From NCBI RefSeq assembly GCF_025751515.1, contig NZ_JAOWLE010000006.1, positions 112,692 to 176,691 of the forward strand: a stretch of DNA of 64,000 nt, written 5' to 3'. Origin of the DNA: Actibacterium sp. XHP0104. GTDB taxonomy: Bacteria; Pseudomonadota; Alphaproteobacteria; Rhodobacterales; Rhodobacteraceae. This document shows, one piece after another, positions 38,922 through 47,517 of the stretch. Within the stretch, counting starts at the first letter, position 1; each line of letters begins with the position of its first letter. The notes beneath the pieces are model-generated. The model was given only the letters and a program-made list of their open reading frames with translations, was not told the DNA's origin and did no database searches. The position numbers were made by a program, and so were the translations under genes.

Positions 38922-40252
38922 GCGACTGGCTAATGGCCCATCCCGAGGTGCGCACGATCCGCGTTGCGGCCTGCGACCTGAACGGCCAGCCCCGCGGCAA
39001 GCGCATTCCCACCCGCTTTGCCGGCAAAATCGAAAAAGAGGGCACGCGCTTTCCCTATTCGGTGATGAACCTCGACATCTGGGGCGAAGATATCGACGAC
39101 AGCCCGCTGGTGTTCGATTCCGGCGATCCCGACGGGGTGCTCTTGCCGACCGAGCGTGGCTTTGTTCCCATGCCCTGGCTCGAGGCGCCGACCGCGCTGT
39201 TGCCGCTGTGGATGTATCACGAGGATGGCCGCCCCTTTGACGGCGATCCGCGCCATGCGCTGGCGCAGGTGGTTCAGCGGTTCGGTGATCACGGCCTGAC
39301 GCCGGTGGTCGCGACCGAGCTCGAATTCTACCTGATCGACGACAGCGGCACGCGGCTGCGGGTGCCTCCGTCACCGCAGTCGGGCAAGCGGCGGCCGGGG
39401 GCCGATACGCTGGCGCTGCGGGCGCTGGATGCGTTTGATGCGTTCTTTACCGATCTCTACGAGGCCTGCGAGGCCATGGACATCCCCGCCGACACCGCGA
39501 TTTCCGAGGCCGGGATCGGCCAGTTCGAGATCAACCTGATGCATCAGCCCGATGCGCTCAAGGCGGCGGACGACACCTGGATGTTCAAGATGCTGGTGCG
39601 CGGGATGGCCCGCAGACACGGCTTTGCCGCCAGTTTCATGGCCAAACCCTATGAGGATTACGCCGGCAACGGGATGCACACGCATTTCTCGCTGCTGGAC
39701 GAGGATGGCAACAACATCTTTGCCGATGGCACGGCGCGCGGGTCCGACCAGTTGCTGCACGCCATTGCGGGCTGTCTGGATGCCATTCCCGGCACCGCGC
39801 TGCTGTTCGCGCCGCATGGCAATTCCTATGACCGGCTGGTGCCCGACGCCCATGCGCCCACGGGCATCTGCTGGGCCTATGAGAACCGCACCGCCGCCGT
39901 GCGCGTGCCCGGCGGCCCCGCCTCGGCCCGCCGGATCGAGCACCGCGTCGCCGGCGGCGATGTGAATCCCTATCTGATGCTGGCCGGCATCCTGGGCGCC
40001 GCGCTGATCGGGATCGAAGATGCCATGACCCCGCCCGAGCCGATCCGCGGCAATGCCTACGAGATGGACCTGCCGCAGATGCCCTCGACCTGGGCTGACG
40101 CGATCGAGGCGTTCGAGACCAACGAGCACATGCGCCGCATCCTGCCCGCCGGGATGATCCGCAACATGGTCGCGACCAAACGGCAAGAGCTGTATTACTA
40201 CAACGAGCTGACCGCCGCGCAGAAGGTCGAGCTTTATCTCGACACGGTCTGA
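38918..40252 (+). CDS. Glutamine synthetase-like gamma-glutamyl amide ligase, first copy
   Basis: A 444-residue enzyme of the glutamine synthetase superfamily. Metal and substrate blocks are present: TELEFYLIDD, QFEINLMHQPDALKAADD, NGMHTHFSLLDEDGNN and the Arg-rich ENRTAAVRVPGGPASARRIE. It lacks the adenylylation-site region of GlnA and resembles PuuA-type enzymes, which join glutamate to an amine using ATP. The N-terminus AACDLNGQPRGKRIPTRF is typical of PuuA-like proteins. Its start overlaps the permease stop. Substrate unknown; context favours an imported amine. Confidence 0.88.
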   Translation: MSDWLMAHPEVRTIRVAACDLNGQPRGKRIPTRFAGKIEKEGTRFPYSVMNLDIWGEDIDDSPLVFDSGDPDGVLLPTERGFVPMPWLEAPTALLPLWMYHEDGRPFDGDPRHALAQVVQRFGDHGLTPVVATELEFYLIDDSGTRLRVPPSPQSGKRRPGADTLALRALDAFDAFFTDLYEACEAMDIPADTAISEAGIGQFEINLMHQPDALKAADDTWMFKMLVRGMARRHGFAASFMAKPYEDYAGNGMHTHFSLLDEDGNNIFADGTARGSDQLLHAIAGCLDAIPGTALLFAPHGNSYDRLVPDAHAPTGICWAYENRTAAVRVPGGPASARRIEHRVAGGDVNPYLMLAGILGAALIGIEDAMTPPEPIRGNAYEMDLPQMPSTWADAIEAFETNEHMRRILPAGMIRNMVATKRQELYYYNELTAAQKVELYLDTV

Positions 40253-40321
40253 CCTGACGGCGCCCTTGCAGGGCGCGCGGCGCTTGTCTACCGTCTGATC
40301 ATCCTTTGCTGCGAGCATTCC

Positions 40322-41014
40322 ATGCTGATTGGCATCCTTCAGACCGGCCACGCCCCCGACCAGTTGCGGGGCAAGCTGGGCGACTATTCCGACATGTTCC
40401 GCCGACTGTTGGCGGATCGCGGGCTGGAATTCACCGATTACGATGTCGAGGGGATGGAAATTCCCGGCGATATCCATGCCGCCGACGGCTGGCTGATCAC
40501 CGGGTCGCGCCACGGCGCCTATGAAGACCACGATTTCATCCCCCCACTCGAGGATTTCATCCGCCGCGCCATCGCAGCGCATGTGCCGATGGTGGGGATC
40601 TGTTTCGGCCATCAGATCATCGCCCAGGCCCTGGGCGGCACGGTCGAAAAGTTTCGCGGGGGCTGGTCGGTCGGAGCCAACGATTATGACCTGGCCGGGC
40701 GCAAGGTCACGCTGAACGCCTGGCACCAGGATCAGGTCACCGCCCTGCCCGACGGCGCGTCGGTGATCGGCAGCAGCGATTTCTGCCCCTACGCGGCGCT
40801 GATTTACGGCGATGATGCCCTGTCGGTGCAGCCGCATCCGGAATTCGATGCAAAGATGATCGACGGGCTGGCCCGGTTCCGTGCGCCCGGCGTGGTGCCG
40901 CAACCCTTGCTGGACCGGGCACAAGACCGCCTTGCCGCGCCGACCGACAGCGCGCTGTTGGGCGACATGATCGCAGAATTTTTTCTCAAACCACGAAAGA
41001 CCAAACATGGCTGA
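40322..41014 (+). CDS. Class I glutamine amidotransferase-like hydrolase
   Basis: A 230-residue GATase with the complete triad: C94 in GICFGHQ, H172 and E174 in SVQPHPEF. It is a stand-alone domain of the GMP-synthase-like type, not the PuuD fold of gamma-glutamyl-GABA hydrolase, yet it sits between two gamma-glutamyl ligases. It might hydrolyse a gamma-glutamyl product or supply ammonia; both are inference. The 69-base gap before it holds a hairpin (GCGCCC/GGGCGC near 40259-40276) without a T-run. Its stop overlaps the next start by eight bases. Confidence 0.88.
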   Translation: MLIGILQTGHAPDQLRGKLGDYSDMFRRLLADRGLEFTDYDVEGMEIPGDIHAADGWLITGSRHGAYEDHDFIPPLEDFIRRAIAAHVPMVGICFGHQIIAQALGGTVEKFRGGWSVGANDYDLAGRKVTLNAWHQDQVTALPDGASVIGSSDFCPYAALIYGDDALSVQPHPEFDAKMIDGLARFRAPGVVPQPLLDRAQDRLAAPTDSALLGDMIAEFFLKPRKTKHG

Positions 41015-42362
41015 CTGGACCGACACCCTGCCCGAAGCGGCAAAGGCCTATCTCGAAGGCCGCCGTCTGGACGAGGTCGAATGTATCGTGGCGGACATGG
41101 CCGGTGTGGCGCGCGGTAAGGCGATGCCCGCCAGCAAGTTCGGCAAACAGACGCATTTCTACCTGCCCAACTCGATTTTCCTGCAAACCATCACCGGCGA
41201 CTGGGCCAGCCTCGAGGGCGAGGCCTTTACCGAGCCCGACATGGTGCTGACCCCCGATCTCAGCACCGCCACCGCCGCGCCCTGGACGGCGGACTGGACG
41301 CTGCAGGTGATCCACGACATCAACGACCAGCAGGGCAACCCGGTGCCGGTGGCGCCGCGCAACGTGCTGAAACGGGTGGTCAAGCTGTTCAACGATCGCG
41401 GCTGGGCGCCGATCGTCGCCCCCGAGATGGAATTCTTTCTGGTTGCCCGCAACACCGACCCGGCCAAGCCGGTCGAGCCGCCCATGGGCCGCTCTGGTCG
41501 GCGTGCAGCGGCGAAACAGGCCTATTCGATGTCGGCGGTCGATGAATACGGCCAGGTCATCGACGACATCTATGATTTCGCCGAGGCGCAAGGGTTCGAG
41601 ATCGACGGCATCCTGCAAGAGGGCGGCGCCGGCCAGGTCGAGATGAACCTGCGCCACGGCGATCCGGTCAAGCTGGCGGACGAGATCTTTTTCTTCAAGC
41701 GGCTGATCCGCGAGGCGGCGCTGCGGCACAATTGTTATGCCACGTTCATGGCCAAGCCCATTCAGGACGAACCCGGCAGCGCCATGCATATCCACCATTC
41801 GGTGGTCGATATCGCGACGGGCGACAACATCTTCTCGCTGCCCGATGGCGGCGAGAGCCCGGCGTTTATGCATTTCATCGCCGGGATGCAGACGCATATG
41901 CCCTCGGCCATCGCGTTGCTGGCGCCCTATGTGAACAGCTATCGCCGCTATGTCCGCGACTTTGCCGCGCCGATCAACCTGGAATGGGGCCGCGACAACC
42001 GCACCACGGGCCTGCGCGTGCCTATCTCCGACGCGACCGGGCGGCGGGTGGAAAACCGCATCGCGGGCATGGATTGCAACCCCTACCTGGGCATCGCGGC
42101 CTCGCTGGCCTGCGGCTATCTGGGCCTGATCGAAGAGAAATTCCCGCGCGAGGAATTCCGCGGCGACGCCTATGACAGCGACGAGGACATCCCCCGAAAC
42201 GTGGCCGAGGCGCTGGACCTGTTCGAAACCGACACCGCCCTGCGCGAGGTTCTGGGCGAAGAGTTCTGCAAGGTCTACACCGCTGTGAAAGAGCTGGAAT
42301 ACAAGGAATTCCTGCAAGTCATCAGCCCCTGGGAACGCGAGCATCTGCTGCTGAACGTATGA
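41007..42362 (+). CDS. Glutamine synthetase-like gamma-glutamyl amide ligase, second copy
   Basis: A 451-residue paralogue of the enzyme at 38918. Conserved blocks are APEMEFFLVARN, GGAGQVEMNLRHGDP, GSAMHIHHSVVD and GRDNRTTGLRVPISDATGRR. The two copies differ strongly at both ends, so they likely use different amines or act at different steps. The N-terminal DEVECIVADMAGVARGKAMP is PuuA-like. It overlaps both the amidotransferase gene (eight bases) and the FAD oxidoreductase gene (ATGA). Confidence 0.88.
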   Translation: MADWTDTLPEAAKAYLEGRRLDEVECIVADMAGVARGKAMPASKFGKQTHFYLPNSIFLQTITGDWASLEGEAFTEPDMVLTPDLSTATAAPWTADWTLQVIHDINDQQGNPVPVAPRNVLKRVVKLFNDRGWAPIVAPEMEFFLVARNTDPAKPVEPPMGRSGRRAAAKQAYSMSAVDEYGQVIDDIYDFAEAQGFEIDGILQEGGAGQVEMNLRHGDPVKLADEIFFFKRLIREAALRHNCYATFMAKPIQDEPGSAMHIHHSVVDIATGDNIFSLPDGGESPAFMHFIAGMQTHMPSAIALLAPYVNSYRRYVRDFAAPINLEWGRDNRTTGLRVPISDATGRRVENRIAGMDCNPYLGIAASLACGYLGLIEEKFPREEFRGDAYDSDEDIPRNVAEALDLFETDTALREVLGEEFCKVYTAVKELEYKEFLQVISPWEREHLLLNV

Positions 42363-43660
42363 ACCTGCTTTACGCCAATGACCGGCCCGGCGAATACCCT
42401 GCCAGCTGGTATGCCGCCACGGCCACCCCGCCCGGCCCCTATGCGCCGCTGCGGGGCGAGACACGTGCCGATGTCTGCGTGGTGGGTGGCGGTTACACCG
42501 GGCTGTCGGCGGCACTGCACCTGGCGCAGGCGGGGGTGCGCGTGGTGCTGGTCGAAGCCCAGCGCGTGGGCTTTGGTGCATCGGGCCGTAATGGCGGACA
42601 GATCGGCAGCGGCCAGCGGCTGGAGCAGGACGCGCTCGAACGCATGTTGGGCCGCTCGGACGCCCGCGCGCTGTGGGATCTGGCCGAGGATGGCAAGGCG
42701 CTGATCCATGCGCTGTGTGACGCGCATGGCATCGACGCGGGTTATCGCCCCGGCGTGGTTCACGCCGACTGGCACGCGCGCGACGTGCCCCATGCCCATG
42801 CCTATGCCGACAAGCTGCGCCGCGACTATGGCTATGACCAGATCGAGCCGCTGAACCGCGATCAGATCCGCGCGCTGGTGGGCAGCGCGGCCTATCAGGG
42901 CGGTACGGTCGACTGGGGCGCGGGGCATCTGCACCCGCTGCGGCTGGCCTTTGGTCTGGCGCGGGCGGCGGCGGATGCAGGCGTGGTGATCCACGAACAA
43001 AGCCCGGTGCATCACATCCAGCATGGGCAAACGGCGGTCGTGCAGACCGACAAGGGCCGTGTGCTGGCCGATCATGTGATCTTGGCCACCAATGGCTATG
43101 GCACCGGGCTGGACCGCAAGGTCGCGGCGCGGGTGATGCCGATCAACAACTTCATCGCCGCCACCGCCCCCCTGCCCGACCCGTCGGCCATTCTGGCGCG
43201 GGATGTGGCGGTGGCTGACAGCAAGTTCGTGATCAACTATTTCCGCCTGTCCGAGGACGGGCGCCTGCTGTTCGGCGGCGGTGAAAGCTATGGCTACCGC
43301 TTTCCGGTCGACATCGCCGCCACGGTGCGCAAGCCGATGGCAGAGGTCTTTCCGCAACTGGCCGATGTGGTGATCGACCATGCCTGGGGCGGCACGCTGG
43401 CGATCACGATGAACCGCCTGCCGCATGTGGCGCGGGTGGCGCCGAATGTGCTGTCGGCAGGCGGCTATTCGGGCCATGGGGTCGCGCTGGCCGTGTTAGC
43501 GGGCAAGCTGATGGCCGGGGCGACACAGGGCCAGAATGACGGGTTCGACCTGATGGCGCGCCTGCCGATCCAGCGCTTTCCGGGCGGCACGGCATTGCGC
43601 AGCCCACTGTTGGTGCTGGCCATGAGCTGGTTCGCGATGCGCGACCGGCTGGGCCTGTGA
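42359..43660 (+). CDS. FAD-dependent amine oxidoreductase (PuuB-like)
   Basis: A 433-residue DAO-family flavoprotein. The FAD motif VVGGGYTGLSAALHLAQAGV lies near residue 40 and is followed by GFGASGRNGGQIGSGQ, the pattern of gamma-glutamylputrescine oxidase and similar amine oxidases. The C-terminal GGYSGHGVALAVLAGKLM closes the FAD site. In the Puu pathway PuuB oxidises the gamma-glutamyl amine to an aldehyde; here the neighbours support the same type of reaction. Start overlaps the ligase stop. Last gene of the overlapping run. Confidence 0.9.
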   Translation: MNLLYANDRPGEYPASWYAATATPPGPYAPLRGETRADVCVVGGGYTGLSAALHLAQAGVRVVLVEAQRVGFGASGRNGGQIGSGQRLEQDALERMLGRSDARALWDLAEDGKALIHALCDAHGIDAGYRPGVVHADWHARDVPHAHAYADKLRRDYGYDQIEPLNRDQIRALVGSAAYQGGTVDWGAGHLHPLRLAFGLARAAADAGVVIHEQSPVHHIQHGQTAVVQTDKGRVLADHVILATNGYGTGLDRKVAARVMPINNFIAATAPLPDPSAILARDVAVADSKFVINYFRLSEDGRLLFGGGESYGYRFPVDIAATVRKPMAEVFPQLADVVIDHAWGGTLAITMNRLPHVARVAPNVLSAGGYSGHGVALAVLAGKLMAGATQGQNDGFDLMARLPIQRFPGGTALRSPLLVLAMSWFAMRDRLGL

Positions 43661-43732
43661 CACCACGCCACAAAACCGTCACGAAAAAGGATTTGGCGCG
43701 GGGGGTGTTCTCACTTACACTTTTTCTGAAAC

Positions 43733-43738
43733 TATAAT
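43733..43738 (+). promoter_or_regulatory. Probable -10 element for the DegT aminotransferase gene
   Basis: A perfect TATAAT lies 18 bases before the start codon in an AT-rich stretch that stands out from its GC-rich surroundings. No good -35 is seen at normal spacing, so an activator may be needed. It suggests the next gene has its own transcript start. Confidence 0.5.
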
Positions 43739-43755
43739 TCAAAAAAGGTGCAGGC

Positions 43756-44955
43756 ATGTCGAGCGCTCCCAACGTCTATGACGCGGAACCCATTCCCGAG
43801 GCCGCCCGGTCCGAAATCGACCGGCTGCTGCAATCGGGCGACCTGTTCCGCTATACCGCGCCGCAGGATGCGCCCGTCGCGCTGCTCGAGGCCGAGTTCG
43901 CCGAGTTGATGGGGTCGCGCTTTGCGCTTGCGGTATCGTCGTGCTCGCAGGCGCTGTTCCTTGCGCTCAAGACGCTGCAATTGCCGCGCGGGGCCAAGGT
44001 GCTGGTGCCGGCGTTCACATTCGCCGCGGTGCCCTCGGCCATCGTGCATGCCGATTGCCAGCCGGTGCTGGTCGAGGTCGGTGACAACTACCGTGTCGAC
44101 ATGGGTGATTTCGAGGCCAAGCTGACCGCTGACGTGGGCGCGATATTGATCAGCCACATGCGCGGCCACACCTCGGACATGGATGCGATCATGGCGCTGG
44201 CCGATCAGCGCGGCGTGCCGGTGATCGAAGATGCCGCCCATTCGCTGGGCACGATGTGGCAGGGCAAGAAGATCGGCACGCTGGGCCGGATCGGCTGTTT
44301 CTCGTTCCAGTCCTACAAGATGATCAATGCCGGCGAAGGCGGCATCCTGGTCACCGATGACGCCGATATCATCGCGCAGGCGATCATCATGTCGGGCGCC
44401 TATGAACATAACTGGAAAAAGCACCCGGTGGTGCATGACCGCTTTGCCCATTGGCAGAACAAGCTGCCGCTTTACAACACCCGGATGCAGAACCTGTCAG
44501 CGGCGGTGATCCGGCCGCAGCTGGCCGAGCTGGCGCGGCGGGTGCGCGACGGGCTGGCCAATCATGACTATGTCGCCGGGTTGTTGAATGGCTCGCCCTG
44601 GCTGGACGTGCCTGCGCCGCTGCTGCCCGAAACGCGGGCGCCGGATTCGATTCAGTTCAACCTGGTGGGGCTGGACAGCGACGAGCAGGCCGTGGCCTTT
44701 CAAGAGGCCGCCATGGCGCGCGGGGTCAGTGTGCAGGTGTTCGGCCTGAGCGAGAACAACGCCCGCGCCTTTTGGAACTGGCAGTTCATTCCGGGCGAAA
44801 TGCCCGACCTGCCGCAAACCCGCGCGATGCTGATGCGGGCCTGCGATGTGCGCCTGCCCGCGCGGCTGACACGGCCCGATCTGGATTACATCGCCACCGC
44901 GCTGATTGATGCGGTGGCCGATGTGATGGCCGAACCGCGCGCCTACGGCACCTAA
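43756..44955 (+). CDS. DegT/DnrJ/EryC1/StrS family aminotransferase
   Basis: A 399-residue PLP enzyme of the sugar aminotransferase type. The lysine K188 is in SFQSYKMINAGEGG and D159 in IEDAAHSLG binds the cofactor ring. The family usually aminates keto-sugars for antibiotics or surface glycans, which is odd next to amine-catabolic genes, so it may act on a small-molecule aldehyde or ketone here. It has GTGCAGG-type ribosome site and its own TATAAT. Its TAA stop is read on the other strand as part of the LysR TAG stop (shared CTAA). Confidence 0.88.
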   Translation: MSSAPNVYDAEPIPEAARSEIDRLLQSGDLFRYTAPQDAPVALLEAEFAELMGSRFALAVSSCSQALFLALKTLQLPRGAKVLVPAFTFAAVPSAIVHADCQPVLVEVGDNYRVDMGDFEAKLTADVGAILISHMRGHTSDMDAIMALADQRGVPVIEDAAHSLGTMWQGKKIGTLGRIGCFSFQSYKMINAGEGGILVTDDADIIAQAIIMSGAYEHNWKKHPVVHDRFAHWQNKLPLYNTRMQNLSAAVIRPQLAELARRVRDGLANHDYVAGLLNGSPWLDVPAPLLPETRAPDSIQFNLVGLDSDEQAVAFQEAAMARGVSVQVFGLSENNARAFWNWQFIPGEMPDLPQTRAMLMRACDVRLPARLTRPDLDYIATALIDAVADVMAEPRAYGT

Positions 44956-45917
44956 AGCACTGCCAGACCGCCAGCCAGCCATGGCATCCGCGCCGTGGCG
45001 GGCGCGACGACGATATCCTCGATCAATGGGCGCAGCCGTGTCGCCACGCGGAACGGCATGTCCTGCAACACGCCCTTGCGCGCCGTCAGGGTGATGGTGC
45101 GCGACAGCGGCGCAAAGGGCAGCGGGATGATCTCGACCTGATCATGAAAACGCGGGCCGCGCAGATAGCCCAGCGGGGTCATGATCGTCCAGCCGGCGCC
45201 ACCGGCGACCATGGCCAGAATGGCGTGATAGCTATCCAGCTCGAACCGGTGAGCCAGGGTCAGGTTCTGCCGCGCCAGATGCGCGGCGATCTGGCGGCCC
45301 ATGAAATGGCGCTGGGTATACTGGATCAGCGGCAGCGCCTTGAGCTGGGTCAGCGGGTCGCAGCCCTGCGTCAGCGCCCCCTTGGGCACGGCGGCGACAA
45401 AGGGTTCGCGCAGCACCGGGTGGGCCTCGGCCCAGTCGGGCGTGGGGCCGGTTTCGGCGGCCACGACCATGTCCAGCGCGCGCGCCTCGAGCTGGGCGTT
45501 CAGGTGGTGACTGGCCCCGGTTTCCAGCAGGAAATGGCAGGTGCGCATCTCGTCGGCCATGCCCGACAGCAGGCGCGGCGTGACGTCGGCGTCGAAATCC
45601 TCGATCATGCCCAGCCGAAGATCGGTCAGCGCGGTCAGGTCGCGGGCGGCGACCTCTTCGCGGGCGGCCTGGGCCTCGGCCAGGATCAGATGGGCGCGGC
45701 GACGAAAGATCTGCCCCGCCGGGGTCAGGCTGACCGGGCGGGTGGTGCGATCAAGCAGCGGCGCGCCCAGCGCGGCCTCGAGCCCCGAGAGTTGCTGGCT
45801 GATCGCCGAGGGGCTGCTGCCCAAGCTGCGTGCCGCCGCCGAGACCGACCCTTGGGCCGCTGTCGCGACAAAGGCCTCGATGCCCTGCAATGTGATGCGG
45901 CCGCCGCCCTGCGCCAT
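44952..45917 (-). CDS. LysR family transcriptional regulator
   Basis: A 321-residue regulator with an N-terminal winged helix-turn-helix (FVATAAQGSVSAAARSLGSS, residues 13-32, and PSAISQQLSGLEAALGAPLL) and a periplasmic-binding-like effector domain. It is divergent from the class III aminotransferase gene, 158 bases apart, and LysR proteins usually control their divergent neighbour. It may also sense the amine handled by the upstream cluster. The ATG at 45917 places the HTH at the normal distance; an extension to 45968 is not expected. Confidence 0.92.
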   Translation of the reverse strand: MAQGGGRITLQGIEAFVATAAQGSVSAAARSLGSSPSAISQQLSGLEAALGAPLLDRTTRPVSLTPAGQIFRRRAHLILAEAQAAREEVAARDLTALTDLRLGMIEDFDADVTPRLLSGMADEMRTCHFLLETGASHHLNAQLEARALDMVVAAETGPTPDWAEAHPVLREPFVAAVPKGALTQGCDPLTQLKALPLIQYTQRHFMGRQIAAHLARQNLTLAHRFELDSYHAILAMVAGGAGWTIMTPLGYLRGPRFHDQVEIIPLPFAPLSRTITLTARKGVLQDMPFRVATRLRPLIEDIVVAPATARMPWLAGGLAVL

Positions 45918-45967
45918 CTTGAACCCGTCCGAATGTCCGATGCGCCCGCAGCCTAGGGCCAAAGCCA

Positions 45968-46009
45968 CGCCCGTGCCAGCCCTTTACGCCCGGTCACGAA
46001 ACACGGGCG
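45968..46009. promoter_or_regulatory. Candidate LysR operator (inverted repeat)
   Basis: CGCCCGTG (45968-45975) and CACGGGCG (46002-46009) form a perfect eight-base inverted repeat in the gap between the LysR gene and the aminotransferase. A possible promoter TTGCGC with TAGCGT 17 bases on overlaps its right side. Site identity is inferred from position. Confidence 0.35.
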
Positions 46010-46075
46010 ATTGCGCGGCGCGCGGCGCGGCGCTAGCGTGGTCAAAACAGCCGCTTTTCCAAAAGGATCCGCGCC

Positions 46076-47458
46076 ATGACCAATGACCAACCCAACAGCT
46101 GGGAAGCCCGCGCCGACGCCACCGCCTTTTACGGATTCACCGACCTGCCTTCGGTGCATGAACGCGGCGCGGTGGTGCTGACCCATGGCGACGGGCCTTA
46201 CGTGGTCGACGTGAACGGGCGGCGCTATCTGGATGCCAATTCGGGCCTGTGGAACATGGTCGCCGGGTTCAGCCACAAGGGCATGGCCGCCGCCGCCAAG
46301 GCCCAGTATGACCGCTTTCCCGGCTATCACGCCTTCTTTGGACGGATGTCGGATCAGACCGTGATGCTTAGCGAAAAGCTGGTGGAAATGTCGCCGTTCG
46401 AGCGTGGCAAGGTGTTCTACACCAACTCGGGCTCCGAGGCGAATGACACCATGGTCAAGATGCTGTGGTTCCTGTCGGATGCCGAAGGCAAGCCCAAGCG
46501 CCGCAAGTTCATCAGCCGGGTGAACGCCTATCACGGGGTGACGGTGGCGTCGGCCTCGTTGACGGGCAAGCCCTATAACAGCGTGTTCGGCCTGCCCCTG
46601 CCCGGCTTTTTGCACCTCACCTGTCCGCATTACTGGCGCGAGGGAAAGCCGGGCGAAACCGAAGAACAGTTCACCCGCCGCATGGCCAAGGAACTGGAAG
46701 ACATGATCGAGCGCGAAGGCGCCGACACGATCGCCGGGTTCTTTGCCGAGCCGGTGATGGGCGCCGGCGGGGTGATCCCGCCGTCGAAGGGCTATTTCCA
46801 GGCGATCACCCCGATCCTGCGCAAGCACGGCATTCCGCTGATCGCCGACGAGGTGATCTGTGGCTTTGGCCGCACGGGGGGAATGTGGGGCTGCGAGACC
46901 TACGATTTCATGCCCGACGCGATCATCAGCTCAAAGAACCTGACCGCCGGCTATTTCCCGATGGGCGCGGTGATCCTGGGGCCCGATCTGGCCGACCGGT
47001 TACAGGCCGCCGTCGAGGAAATCGAAGAGTTTCCGCATGGCTTTACCGCCTCGGGCCACCCGGTGGGCAGCGCCATCGCGCTAAAGGCCATCGACCTGAT
47101 CGTGAATGGCGATGACGAAAGCGGCCCGCTGATCGAGAACGTGCGTGCCATGACGCCCAAGTTCGAGGCCGGCCTGGCCCGCCTGGCCGAGCACAAGCAT
47201 ATCGGCGAATGGCGCGGCAAGGGTCTGATGGGCGCGCTGGAGGCGGTAAAGGACAAGGACAGCAAGACGCCCTGGGACGGGTCGCTGTCGGTCAGCGAGC
47301 GCATCGCCAACACCTGCACCGATCACGGGCTGATCTGCCGGCCGCTGGGCCAGTCGATCGTGCTGTGCCCGCCCTTCATCATCAACGATGCCCAGATGGA
47401 CGAGATGTTCGACAAGCTGGAAAAGGCGCTGAACAGCGTGTTTGCAGAGTTGACCTGA
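46076..47458 (+). CDS. Class III (omega-amino acid/polyamine) aminotransferase
   Basis: A 460-residue PLP aminotransferase. PLP lysine K287 is in ISSKNLTAGYFPMGA, D258 in PLIADEVICGFGRTG, and the GSEANDTMVKM block binds phosphate. The family includes SpuC putrescine-pyruvate, taurine-pyruvate and beta-alanine-pyruvate aminotransferases; the sequence resembles the SpuC-like branch. It could remove the terminal amine of the imported compound or of GABA-like products. Ribosome site AAAAGGA. A strong terminator follows. Confidence 0.9.
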   Translation: MTNDQPNSWEARADATAFYGFTDLPSVHERGAVVLTHGDGPYVVDVNGRRYLDANSGLWNMVAGFSHKGMAAAAKAQYDRFPGYHAFFGRMSDQTVMLSEKLVEMSPFERGKVFYTNSGSEANDTMVKMLWFLSDAEGKPKRRKFISRVNAYHGVTVASASLTGKPYNSVFGLPLPGFLHLTCPHYWREGKPGETEEQFTRRMAKELEDMIEREGADTIAGFFAEPVMGAGGVIPPSKGYFQAITPILRKHGIPLIADEVICGFGRTGGMWGCETYDFMPDAIISSKNLTAGYFPMGAVILGPDLADRLQAAVEEIEEFPHGFTASGHPVGSAIALKAIDLIVNGDDESGPLIENVRAMTPKFEAGLARLAEHKHIGEWRGKGLMGALEAVKDKDSKTPWDGSLSVSERIANTCTDHGLICRPLGQSIVLCPPFIINDAQMDEMFDKLEKALNSVFAELT

Positions 47459-47461
47459 CAT

Positions 47462-47496
47462 AAAAAAGGCCGCGCGGATGATCCGTGCGGCCCCTT
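47462..47496. terminator. Bidirectional terminator
   Basis: GGCCGCGCGGAT pairs with ATCCGTGCGGCC (one G-U), preceded by six A and followed by CCCTTTC. It lies between the convergent aminotransferase and phaR genes. Confidence 0.8.
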
Positions 47497-47517
47497 TCGA
47501 ATTATCGGCACTGCCCG

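Noticed and set aside
40259..40276. Hairpin after the first ligase as an operon terminator
   Set aside because: No T-tract follows and the next gene is same-strand and functionally linked.
38918..42362. Calling the two ligases glutamine synthetase GlnA
   Set aside because: Neighbours are transport and amine oxidation genes, and the N-termini are PuuA-like; no glnB is adjacent and the adenylylation region is not recognisable.
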